From Treponema sp. (GTDB lineage: Bacteria; Spirochaetota; Spirochaetia; Treponematales; Breznakiellaceae), in assembly GCA_009784975.1 (NCBI GenBank), contig WQXG01000007.1, positions 1-59,375 on the forward strand: 59,375 bases of DNA. The letters are read 5' to 3'. The notes below the pieces were generated by a model. The model ran no database searches and was not told the origin of the DNA. It saw only the letters and a program-made list of their open reading frames with translations. Shown here piece after piece: positions 43,139 through 50,651 of this stretch (the first letter of the stretch is position 1; each line of letters begins with the position of its first letter). The translations under genes were made by a program, and so were the position numbers.

Positions 43139-43307
43139 AAAAACCTCTGCATATATATGGCGCACAGATGCAGGGTGCTTGACCGAAAAATGAGTTTTTT
43201 GAAAATATTTTTAAAATTTACAGAAATATCACTATACAAGTGTATAATTGCAAGTATTATTTAAGTTTTTATACATTTTTTCTCTTTCTTGTGATATAAT
43301 TCCTTTA

Positions 43308-43370
43308 TGTTGTGCTTATGTTGTGCATGGCGTGGTAAGCTGAATATATATTCCTGCGTTGCAGGGTAAA
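43308..43370 (+). promoter_or_regulatory. Conserved leader of the FN3 lipoprotein, copy 2
   Basis: Matches 40439-40500. An extended -10 (TGATATAAT, 43291-43299) lies 10-20 bp upstream, so this block is the start of the mRNA. Contains CCTGC-GTT-GCAGG, a perfect 5-bp hairpin. Confidence 0.55.
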
Positions 43371-43400
43371 AAATTGGATTTTTTTAAGAGGAGTGTTTTT

Positions 43401-44117
43401 ATGAAAAACACATTCAAAATTTTCGGGTTTGCTGTTCTTGCGGCAATAATCGGATTTTCAATGATTTCCTGTGATTTGTTTGACGATTGGTTAGATGGGC
43501 TTGAATCAACACCAAATACTCCCACAAATGTAAGAACATACAGGATATCTCCAACCAGTGTTTATATTACGTGGAATTCAGTATCAGATGCAACCAGTTA
43601 CAAGATTCAATACTCTAGTAACAACAGCTTATGGTATGACGGCGGAACAACTTCCGGTACAAATTATACTGATATAGGATGGCCGAGTAGCAGTAATACA
43701 GGTTATCTCAGAGTCGCAGCGGTAAATTCTTCGGGAACATCATCGTACTCATCCGGTGTATATTTCCCGACTTTTGCAAGTACAAATATTCCATATAGTT
43801 CGTCGTATACCGGGTTCACTTTATCAGGCAGTGTAGACACTATTAGAGTTCATTCCGTGAGCTTGCCCGTAGGTCTTACCTATATAGACTGGGTTGATTC
43901 GGATAATGCAACTACTAGTCTTTCTTCATATACGGATATTGAAGTTGGTCTTGTAAGAGGTTCTACCGGTTTATTTGTACGTGATATTATTGACCTTACT
44001 TCTCCTACAAACAGGATTTCATATACAGTTCCCTCAGGGCAAGGTGGCACCTATTATGTAATTGTGCGAAAAAGAGCCAGACCTGATGCAACCGAGTATG
44101 ATTTAAGAGTGTGGTAA
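43401..44117 (+). CDS. FN3-domain lipoprotein, paralogue 2
   Basis: 238 residues from ATG 43401 (AGAGGAG site). Signal peptide MKNTFKIFGFAVLAAIIGFS, lipobox MISC (Cys24), FN3 domain (PTNVRTYRISPTSVYITWNS) and the C-terminal domain NIEVGLVRGSTGLF as in paralogue 1 (here DIEVGLVRGSTGLFVRD). It lacks the Asp/Asn linker. The pair arose by duplication with the promoter-leader; the channel and nuclease genes now separate them. Confidence 0.75.
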   Translation: MKNTFKIFGFAVLAAIIGFSMISCDLFDDWLDGLESTPNTPTNVRTYRISPTSVYITWNSVSDATSYKIQYSSNNSLWYDGGTTSGTNYTDIGWPSSSNTGYLRVAAVNSSGTSSYSSGVYFPTFASTNIPYSSSYTGFTLSGSVDTIRVHSVSLPVGLTYIDWVDSDNATTSLSSYTDIEVGLVRGSTGLFVRDIIDLTSPTNRISYTVPSGQGGTYYVIVRKRARPDATEYDLRVW

Positions 44118-44121
44118 TATT

Positions 44122-44304
44122 TTAGAGAAGCTCTCGCGGAGACGCGGAGGCGCAGAGGACGCGGAGTTTTTCTTCGATATCTTCCCTTCTATTTCTACAT
44201 ATCTTTGATTAAAATCATAGATTTCTTGGGAAAGAAGAGAAGAAGTCAAACAACAACTCCGCGTCCTCTGCGCCTCCGCGCCTCTGCGAGAGTCTTCTCT
44301 AATT
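44122..44304. repeat. Long inverted pair of GACGC repeats between convergent genes
   Basis: The left arm (about 44122-44168) and right arm (about 44255-44304) are inverted copies: TTAGAGAAGCTCTCGCGGAG and GACGCGGAGTT against AACTCCGCGTCCTCTGCGCC and CTCTGCGAGAGTCTTCTCTA. About 45 bp can pair with a few mismatches around an 86-nt loop. It lies exactly between the convergent lipoprotein and DUF368 genes and would form a strong stem in either transcript. Confidence 0.75.
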
Positions 44305-44330
44305 TTCTCTGCGCCTCAGCGAGAACTTCT

Positions 44331-45176
44331 TCAATTAATTTTCTTTCGTCTTCCAAAAAGAAACGAAAGCGCGAATCCTGTCAGCAGGCATATAACAGAA
44401 ACAATTACATTTCCAAATCCGTCCCCCCAGCGAGCCTGAAAGGTGAAGCTTCCAGGGTAGAGGACGAGAATTGAGCCTGTTACAAGTCCAAGGACAGCGC
44501 CGTAGGTTTGTCCCGGAAATTTTAACAGCAGGAAACGGACAAAAGCGGCGCCGAGTAAAAGCCCAATGCCTGCGCCCAATACGACAGGAAGCAGCAGAGG
44601 GATATTCATGTCAGAAACAGCCTGAAGAACAGTGCGGTATAAACCGATTATTAGGAGCATGAAAGCGCCGGAAATCCCCGGAACGATCATTGCAATTGCG
44701 GCTAACGCGCCTGCAAGAGTTAGCAGGGCGAATACAAACGGCGTAAGTTCCGTGTAAACTGCGGTTCCTTCTTCCGGTTTGACTATTGCCATGAATATCA
44801 TAATAGCAAGAGCCAGAATAAAACTTATTACAGAAGGAATTGAAGGTAATAGCGAAGGCGGTTTTATAACTCTGGAATATACAAGAGGGATACTGCCCGC
44901 AATTACACCGATAAAAAACCAATATGCGGGCACGTTGTAGTTTTCCATTAATCTGGAAAATACTTTGCTAAAGAAAATAATGCCTGCAGCGCCTCCGATT
45001 ATCAATGGAAGCCAAAAACCCCATGCGGCAAATATTTTTTTTATGTTTGGAACTATTATATTTATAAGCCGGTCGTAAACATTAAAAACTACAGCCATTG
45101 TAGCGGCAGAAAATCCTGGAATTACAGCCGTTATGCCCAGCACAAATCCAATCAAGACAAGTTTAACATATTCCAT
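44331..45176 (-). CDS. DUF368 membrane protein (PopT-like)
   Basis: 281 residues from ATG 45176 with eight or more membrane segments. LVLIGFVLGITAVIPGFSAA near the N-terminus and IAMIVPGISGAFMLLIIGLY in the second half form the internal repeat with the P-G-x-S motif of DUF368. Members have been reported as polyprenyl-phosphate transporters (PopT) recycling undecaprenyl phosphate. Last gene of the thyA-folA-nucleotidyltransferase run; 5 nt follow the previous stop. The lipid-carrier role fits with the sugar nucleotidyltransferase beside it. Confidence 0.85.
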   Translation of the reverse strand: MEYVKLVLIGFVLGITAVIPGFSAATMAVVFNVYDRLINIIVPNIKKIFAAWGFWLPLIIGGAAGIIFFSKVFSRLMENYNVPAYWFFIGVIAGSIPLVYSRVIKPPSLLPSIPSVISFILALAIMIFMAIVKPEEGTAVYTELTPFVFALLTLAGALAAIAMIVPGISGAFMLLIIGLYRTVLQAVSDMNIPLLLPVVLGAGIGLLLGAAFVRFLLLKFPGQTYGAVLGLVTGSILVLYPGSFTFQARWGDGFGNVIVSVICLLTGFALSFLFGRRKKIN

Positions 45177-45181
45177 GATGT

Positions 45182-46102
45182 TTACCAAAGAACCGAAGGA
45201 TATACGCCGGTTAGGGTTAGATCTTCGATCTTTTTAATTGCGGCTTCCCTGTCTTCTTTGTAAGTAACTCCAAACCAAGAAGAATTTGCAGACAGCACTT
45301 TAACTTTTATGAGTTCCTGTTTAATAAAAAAATCTACGGCTTTAGGGATAAAACATTCGCTTTTAATATTTTCTTTTGGATCAGAAGCAAAGTTGTTTAT
45401 AAAATCGCTGAAGTATTTTTTAAGATCGGGCAGAATGTCCGGCGAAAACCCCCAGAAATTCATTGATACGGGAGTGTCTGCAGCAAGGGTTTTTATTGTT
45501 CCGTCCGCAGCGGTATTAAAAATAGAGCCGTCTTTTTTTTCTATTGCGGTAAGTTCATCAACGCTGACAAGATATCCATTGTTTACTTCGCATACACCAC
45601 GGGCAACAGTTCCCTGAGGGCTGAGTGTTTTTTCCAGCCTGTAAGGAACAATCGAAGAAATATTTACATCGCCGCTTTTTAAATGTTTGCCCATAACAGC
45701 AAACGCTTCCCTTCCGTAAAAATCATCGGCGTTTATTACCGTAAACGGCGCATCAAGTTTATCGGCTGCGCAGAGCAAAGCGTGTCCTGTTCCCCAGGGT
45801 TTTGTTCTGCCCGCTTCCTGTGCAGCGCGGAAAATTTCCGGCTCTAAGAGGCTGTCCGGGTTTTGAAAAGCCAGGGCGCAATTAACTTTTGATTTCATCC
45901 GCGAAAGAACAAGATCGCAGAAATCTTTTTCTATATCATTGCGGATAATAAAAACTATTTTTTTATATCCCGATTGAACGGCATCGTAAACTGAATAATC
46001 AAGAAGCACTTCGCCGTTTTTTCCGATCTTGTCCATCTGTTTAAGTCCCCCGTAACGGCTTCCCATGCCGGCGGCAAGCACAACCAAAATTGGTTCTTTC
46101 AT
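45182..46102 (-). CDS. Sugar nucleotidyltransferase-like protein
   Basis: 306 residues. The signature LVVLAAGMGSRYGGLKQMDK near the N-terminus (nucleotide-binding G-x-G-x-R...K), VINADDFYGREAF (metal-binding Asp-Asp) and GTGHALLCA are typical of the NTP_transferase family, related to GlmU/UTP-glucose-1-phosphate enzymes. The sugar is unknown. The start overlaps the folA stop by 4 bp (ATGA). Ends FGVTYKEDREAAIKKI, a feature of this clade. Confidence 0.82.
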   Translation of the reverse strand: MKEPILVVLAAGMGSRYGGLKQMDKIGKNGEVLLDYSVYDAVQSGYKKIVFIIRNDIEKDFCDLVLSRMKSKVNCALAFQNPDSLLEPEIFRAAQEAGRTKPWGTGHALLCAADKLDAPFTVINADDFYGREAFAVMGKHLKSGDVNISSIVPYRLEKTLSPQGTVARGVCEVNNGYLVSVDELTAIEKKDGSIFNTAADGTIKTLAADTPVSMNFWGFSPDILPDLKKYFSDFINNFASDPKENIKSECFIPKAVDFFIKQELIKVKVLSANSSWFGVTYKEDREAAIKKIEDLTLTGVYPSVLW

Positions 46103-46623
46103 AATTTCTCCCTGTTATATGTAATTATAGAAAATTCTTCCAGAGTAACGGTATTTGTTTTTTTCCAGCTGTCGTCAATTTCCGGAAAAAAAGTATCGCC
46201 GTCGTAGTTTCCGTGAATCAAGGTAAGATCGATTTTATTTGCTAACGGTAATGCCTGTGAGTAAATCGATTCCCCCCCGCAAATAAATATTTTTTCGTAG
46301 CCTGCACAGAATTCTATAGCTGAAGATAATGATGGGAATATTCTCTCGCAGAGGCGCAGAGACGCAGAGGACGCGGAGGGAATAGGGGGAGAAGAAGAGG
46401 AAGATTTTAAATCCTCAGTAAGTGTTTTGGAAATAATTATGTTTAGTCTTCCGGGCAGAGGTTTTTTGGGGAGGGACTCCCAGGTTTTTCTGCCCATGAT
46501 GCAGGGGCAGCCCATTGTTGTTTTTTTAAAGTGCGCAAGGTTGCCTTTGATTGACCATGGCAAAGTATTATCCTTCCCGATGACCCGGTTCTCAGACATC
46601 GCAGCTATCAAAATAATTTCCAT
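46099..46623 (-). CDS. folA: Dihydrofolate reductase with repeat-derived insert
   Basis: 174 residues. MEIILIAAMSENRVIGKDNT and LPWSIKGNLAHFKKTTMG (substrate-binding region), MGRKTWESLPKKPLPGRLNI and IFICGGESIYSQALPLA (NADPH loop) are canonical. Residues about 74-97 (SSSSSPPIPSASSASLRLCE...) have no counterpart in normal DHFRs and are encoded by a GACGC-type repeat. They fall between the NIIISKT strand and the SSAIEF helix, a surface loop, so the enzyme probably still works. Reduces dihydrofolate produced by the adjacent ThyA. One base separates it from thyA. Confidence 0.92.
   Translation of the reverse strand: MEIILIAAMSENRVIGKDNTLPWSIKGNLAHFKKTTMGCPCIMGRKTWESLPKKPLPGRLNIIISKTLTEDLKSSSSSPPIPSASSASLRLCERIFPSLSSAIEFCAGYEKIFICGGESIYSQALPLANKIDLTLIHGNYDGDTFFPEIDDSWKKTNTVTLEEFSIITYNREKL
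46333..46404. repeat. GACGC repeat inserted in frame in folA
   Basis: Read on the plus strand: CTCTCGCAGAGGCGCAGAGA then CGCAGAGGACGCGGAGGGAA and TAGGGGGAGAAGAAGAGGAA. The same unit type as at 21839, 44122 and 49639. About 72 bp (24 codons), in frame, with no stop on the coding strand. Confidence 0.8.
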
Positions 46624-46624
46624 A

Positions 46625-47491
46625 TTATACCGCTATCTCAAACTTAATTGCGGGATGCGGATCGTAATTTTCGATTACCGTATCTGTGTAATGCCAGTCA
46701 AATATCGATGTGAATTTTTCTGTTTTTATTTTTGGCAGAGTTTTTGGTTCGCGTTCGATTTGTTTGCCGATGGCATCGATATGATTAACATAAATATGTG
46801 TATCTCCCAAAAAGCCGATGAGTTTGCCTTCGCCTAAACCGCTTTCTTTCGCAAGAAGGTGCAAGAGGCAGCCGTAACTTGCAATGTTAAACGGCAGCCC
46901 AAGCGCAACATCAACAGAGCGCTGGTTCCAGAGCAGGTTTAGTTTTCCGTTAATGACCGTTACCTGAAAAGAATAATGGCAGGGCGGCAAAGCCATGCGC
47001 GAAAGGTCGCAGGGATTCCATGCGCTTACGATTAAACGCCTGTTATCGGGATCTTTTTTGAGAGTTTCTGCAAGAAGACGAAGCTGATCGATCCCGTTTC
47101 CGTTTGGAGCGGAATTATATGTTGAATATAACGCGCCGAAATTACGCCATTGCCAGCCGTAAATCGGACCGAGTTCGCGCTCATCTTTCATTTTAGATTT
47201 TGTTTGTTCATCGTTACCGTACGGAACTGCATCCGGGCTGCACCATTCATCCCAGATATGGTTGTTCTGTTCTTTAAGCCATTCCTTGTCGGTTATGCCG
47301 CGAATAAAAAACTCCAGCTCAGAAGCCACAAGGCGGAAAGGGATTTTTTTTGTTGTTAAAAGAGGAAAACCTTCTGTCATATCATGTTCAAACATGGCTC
47401 CGGCTATGGACAGAGCATCAACGCCGGTACGGTTTATTTTCTGACAGCCGTTCTCCAGTATTTTTTTTACGATATCGATATATGCTTTCAT
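46625..47491 (-). CDS. thyA: Thymidylate synthase ThyA
   Basis: 288 residues. Catalytic Cys in RMALPPCHYSFQV, RTGVDALSIAGAMFEHDM, ELEFFIRGITDKEWL, DPDNRRLIVSAWNP and FNIASYGCLLHLLAKESGL (dUMP/folate site) are all present; C-terminal IKFEIAV is intact. Makes dTMP from dUMP with methylene-tetrahydrofolate. First gene of thyA-folA-nucleotidyltransferase-DUF368. Confidence 0.95.
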   Translation of the reverse strand: MKAYIDIVKKILENGCQKINRTGVDALSIAGAMFEHDMTEGFPLLTTKKIPFRLVASELEFFIRGITDKEWLKEQNNHIWDEWCSPDAVPYGNDEQTKSKMKDERELGPIYGWQWRNFGALYSTYNSAPNGNGIDQLRLLAETLKKDPDNRRLIVSAWNPCDLSRMALPPCHYSFQVTVINGKLNLLWNQRSVDVALGLPFNIASYGCLLHLLAKESGLGEGKLIGFLGDTHIYVNHIDAIGKQIEREPKTLPKIKTEKFTSIFDWHYTDTVIENYDPHPAIKFEIAV

Positions 47492-47569
47492 TCCGGATCA
47501 GCATAGCACAATATTGAAAATAAAAACAGCAGTAGAATAAATATATGGAAAAGACTATACTTTAGTTTC

Positions 47570-49366
47570 ATGGTTTTAAAAGATAGAATACCGCTGAGCC
47601 GGGTTCTTGACAAAATGATCCTTTCCGCATCCGGCTGGAGAGGTATTTTTGCGGAAAACGGCGATGAAGAAAGCAAAACCGGCAAAATCTCTGACGAGCA
47701 TCGGATTATTTGCGCCGCCGCCGCCTCTGTTTTTGCTGATTATCTTGGCTCAAAACCTGTTATTCTTCTTGGCACCGATACCCGTCCCACCGGCAAGGCA
47801 ATTGTTGATGCCATGATTCCGGTTTTGTTAAACCGCGGCTGTGATGTGCGGTATGCAGGTTTCATTGCCGCGCCCGAAATTATGGCATGGGCAAGAAGCC
47901 TGGGGATATCCCCTGAAAAACCTGCCGGATTTATTTATATTTCTGCAAGCCATAATCCAATCGGCCACAATGGCATTAAGTTTGGTCTTACAGACGGCGG
48001 TGTTTTGGCAGCACAGGAATCCGCAAAACTCATTGCCGATTTCCGCGCATTTCTTGCCGGAGAAGAAAATATAAAGATTGAGTCTTGCGTATCAGAATTA
48101 AATACCAAGGAAGCAAAATCACAGGCACAGAAAATCTATTATGATTTTTGCGCAGATGTAACATGGAACGGCTCATCAGAAATTGCCGCCGCTTTAAAGG
48201 AAGGTCTTAAAAAAAATCCGCTTGGTATAGTCTGCGATTTTAACGGTTCTGCGCGGACAACATCGATAGATAAAGATTTCTTTACCGGCCTTGGTATTAA
48301 ATTTGATTCGATAAACAGCGAACCCGGGCAGATTGTTCATCGTATAGTTCCTGAGGGTGATGCTCTTAACTTTTGTATTGAGCTGCTTGAAAAAACGCAT
48401 AAAACCGATGCCTCCTTTGTACTGGGTTATGTCCCGGATTGCGACGGAGACAGAGGAAACCTGGTAATTTGGGACAATAAAAAAGCATGCGCTCTAGGGG
48501 CGTGCGCTCCAGGAGCGTGCGCCCTTGGGGCGCAGGAGGTTTTTGCGCTTGCCTGTGTCGCCGAACTTTCTCATCTTGTGTGGACTGGCGGCAAATTAAA
48601 TAATTGCGCTGTCGTAATAAATGATCCAACTTCCATGCGTATAGACAGAATAGCAGAAGCTTTCGGCGCTTCAATTTTTCGCGCAGAAGTAGGAGAGGCG
48701 AATGTTGTATCTCTTGCGCGCAAATTGCGCAGCGAAGGATATGCTGTTCGTATACTTGGAGAAGGTTCTGCCGGCGGAAACATCACTCATCCTTCTGCTG
48801 TCCGCGATCCATTACATACGGTTATGGCAATAGCAAAGCTGCTTTCGATACGCACTGTAAACGGAAAAAAAGGTCTTTTTGAAATTTGGTGCGATGCTTC
48901 CCGCCAAAAATACCGCGAAGATTTTACTCTTGCGGATATTATTGCATCTTTGCCGCCGTTTACAACTACATCCGCATACAGCGAAGACGCAATTATGCGC
49001 ATTAGTACGCAGGATCAAACTTTGTTAAAAGATCGTTATCAGCAAATTTTTCTGAACGAATGGGAAGTGCGGAAAGACGAATTAAAGACGCGTTTTAACA
49101 TTCACATTTGGGAAGCCATAGCATATAACGGAATGATCGAGACGCGTAATTTAAATCAATTTAAAAATGCAAAAAAAGGCGGTTTAAAAATCCTCTTTAA
49201 AGATGAAAACGGCAGGGAAATTGCTTATATTTGGATGAGGGGGTCGGCTACAGAGCCGGTTTTCCGCATTATTGCAGATGCGCAAGAGCCGGATAATCGG
49301 CTGGAGAGGTATTTACTAGAGTGGCAAAGGTGTATGATAATGAAAGCAGATAATTTTAAGGAGTAA
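47570..49366 (+). CDS. Phosphoglucomutase/phosphomannomutase
   Basis: 598 residues. Active-site Ser in YISASHNPIGHNGIKFG; metal site DCDGDRGNL; sugar-recognition GEGSAGGNI; phosphate-binding RGSATEPVFRI near the C-terminus: the four motifs of alpha-D-phosphohexomutases in order. Interconverts hexose 1- and 6-phosphates. Between motif 2 and motif 3, residues about 306-321 are three 15-bp tandem repeats (ACALGACAPGACALGA) in frame. A TATACT box lies 8 nt before ATG 47570 without a Shine-Dalgarno. Divergent from thyA. Confidence 0.9.
   Translation: MVLKDRIPLSRVLDKMILSASGWRGIFAENGDEESKTGKISDEHRIICAAAASVFADYLGSKPVILLGTDTRPTGKAIVDAMIPVLLNRGCDVRYAGFIAAPEIMAWARSLGISPEKPAGFIYISASHNPIGHNGIKFGLTDGGVLAAQESAKLIADFRAFLAGEENIKIESCVSELNTKEAKSQAQKIYYDFCADVTWNGSSEIAAALKEGLKKNPLGIVCDFNGSARTTSIDKDFFTGLGIKFDSINSEPGQIVHRIVPEGDALNFCIELLEKTHKTDASFVLGYVPDCDGDRGNLVIWDNKKACALGACAPGACALGAQEVFALACVAELSHLVWTGGKLNNCAVVINDPTSMRIDRIAEAFGASIFRAEVGEANVVSLARKLRSEGYAVRILGEGSAGGNITHPSAVRDPLHTVMAIAKLLSIRTVNGKKGLFEIWCDASRQKYREDFTLADIIASLPPFTTTSAYSEDAIMRISTQDQTLLKDRYQQIFLNEWEVRKDELKTRFNIHIWEAIAYNGMIETRNLNQFKNAKKGGLKILFKDENGREIAYIWMRGSATEPVFRIIADAQEPDNRLERYLLEWQRCMIMKADNFKE
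48485..48529. repeat. 15-bp tandem repeat within the phosphohexomutase gene
   Basis: Three units GCATGCGCTCTAGGG, GCGTGCGCTCCAGGA, GCGTGCGCCCTTGGG. Each adds five residues (ACALG-type), so copy changes keep the frame. Confidence 0.85.
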
Positions 49367-49370
49367 TAAA

Positions 49371-50048
49371 ATGGGTGTACGCGGAGAACTTTTTTCCAGC
49401 AGGGTAATTTTACCAAACAGGACATATTTTTTTAATGTGAAAGAGAATCGCCTGGGCGATTTATACCTGAATATCGTAGAAAGCAAAAATCGCGATAACG
49501 GCGGCTTTGATCGTCAATCGGTGGTTTTGTTTGCCGAGGATATGCAGGAATTTATGAAGGGTTTTGATGAATCACTTATGGTGATGGAAAAATCGATTCG
49601 TGAGAAACGTCAGAAGCGGAGGACGGCGGGACTTGAAAAAGACTCTCGCGGAGACGCTGGAGGAGCCAGGAAGAGCTCTCGCGGAGACGCTGAGGCGCGG
49701 AGGACGCGGGGGGAAGAAGGGAGAGTGAGAAGAGAAGAAGGGTTTAGGAAGAGTTCTCGCGGGGACGCTGGAGGAGCCAGGAAGAATTCTCGCGGAGACG
49801 CTGAGGCGCGGAGGACGCGGGGGGAAGAGGGGAGAGAGAGAAGAGAAGAAGGGTTTAGGAAGAGTTCTCGCGGAGATGCGCGGAGGGGAGAGGGAGTTGG
49901 GAAGAGCTCTCGCGGAGACGCAGAGGCGCGGAGGATGCGGGGGGAAGAGGGGAAAAGAGGAGAGCGGAGTGATAGGAGCAGGGGTTCTGGCGGGGCACGG
50001 AGCGGCGGCGGTGAGAGGAAGCGGGTTGTGATTAGGAAGCGGGATTAG
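49371..50048 (+). CDS. PUR-domain nucleic-acid-binding protein with repeat-derived basic tail
   Basis: 225 residues. Residues 1-85 match the bacterial PUR-alpha-like domain (GELFSSRVILPNRTYFFNVK, GDLYLNIVESK, VVLFAEDMQEFMKGFDESL), as in BpuR of Borrelia, which binds DNA and RNA. Residues about 91-210 contain six copies of SRGDA with intervening EARRTRGEEG-type segments, encoded by the GACGC repeat. The very C-terminus (ERKRVVIRKRD) is basic. The tail resembles RGG/RG-rich disordered tails of RNA-binding proteins. It starts 4 nt after the phosphohexomutase stop with an AAGGAG site. The tail is not expected in the family. Confidence 0.85.
   Translation: MGVRGELFSSRVILPNRTYFFNVKENRLGDLYLNIVESKNRDNGGFDRQSVVLFAEDMQEFMKGFDESLMVMEKSIREKRQKRRTAGLEKDSRGDAGGARKSSRGDAEARRTRGEEGRVRREEGFRKSSRGDAGGARKNSRGDAEARRTRGEEGRERREEGFRKSSRGDARRGEGVGKSSRGDAEARRMRGEEGKRGERSDRSRGSGGARSGGGERKRVVIRKRD
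49639..49945. repeat. Expanded GACGC repeat array coding for the PUR protein tail
   Basis: Six CTCTCGCGGAGACGC-like units at unequal spacing, several followed by TGAGGCGCGGAGGACGCGGG. Two halves (about 49674-49755 and 49785-49866) are nearly identical, showing recent duplication of a roughly 111-bp block. In frame throughout. Confidence 0.85.
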
Positions 50049-50088
50049 TGAGTTGGTTCATGTTTATGGACAAAACTGTCCTAACCAC

Positions 50089-50120
50089 TTGCAAAAGTAT
50101 ACTGTTTTTGGTATACTTTT
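50089..50120 (+). promoter_or_regulatory. abiE promoter and operator palindrome
   Basis: TTGCAA (50089-50094), 17-bp spacer, TATACT (50112-50117), 6 nt to ATG 50124. AAAAGTATAC (50093-50102) and GTATACTTTT (50111-50120) are perfect 10-bp inverted arms 8 bp apart, covering the spacer and -10 box: the likely AbiEi operator. Leaderless mRNA expected. Confidence 0.75.
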
Positions 50121-50123
50121 GTT

Positions 50124-50651
50124 ATGACGAATTATGATGTAATTTATGAGTTCGCGGCGGATAATTACGGTTTGATAACATCGTTCAAAGCTAGTGAACT
50201 CGGTATTCCTAATATTGAACTCGTGAAACTGGCTCATAGGGGACGGCTTATTCATATTGGGCATGGTGTATATAAAATTAAGCATTATGTTCCGACTGTA
50301 TATGATAAGTATGCGGAGGCAATTGCTATAACTGGCAATAAAACTAGTGTGTTCGGCGAGTCTGTTTTGGCTATGCACGGTCTTGGACTTGTTAATTCGG
50401 CATATATTTTTTTGGCTTCTCAAAAGAAGATAAGAAAAAATCTTCCTGCTTTTATTAAAGTGGTTTATCCGGAAACCAATTTTAATGAAGTATTTTATGA
50501 AGGTATACCATCGCAAAGTGTTTTTGAAGCTATATTGGTTTGTAAAAATACTATTATGTCTGATAGATTAAAAGACGCTGTTAAAGAAGCACAAAGATCG
50601 GGATTTATAACAGAAGAAGAAGCTAAGAAAGCAAGGAAAGAGTTAAAATGA
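50124..50651 (+). CDS. abiEi: AbiEi antitoxin (type IV TA)
   Basis: 175 residues. The N-terminal winged helix (YEFAADNYGLITSFKASELG, KLAHRGRLIHIGHGVYKI) is followed by the AbiEi C-terminal domain (VFGESVLAMHGLGLVN, IPSQSVFEAI). AbiEi represses its own promoter and counteracts the AbiEii nucleotidyltransferase without direct binding. It overlaps the toxin start by 4 bp (ATGA). Promoter with palindrome directly upstream. Confidence 0.85.
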   Translation: MTNYDVIYEFAADNYGLITSFKASELGIPNIELVKLAHRGRLIHIGHGVYKIKHYVPTVYDKYAEAIAITGNKTSVFGESVLAMHGLGLVNSAYIFLASQKKIRKNLPAFIKVVYPETNFNEVFYEGIPSQSVFEAILVCKNTIMSDRLKDAVKEAQRSGFITEEEAKKARKELK

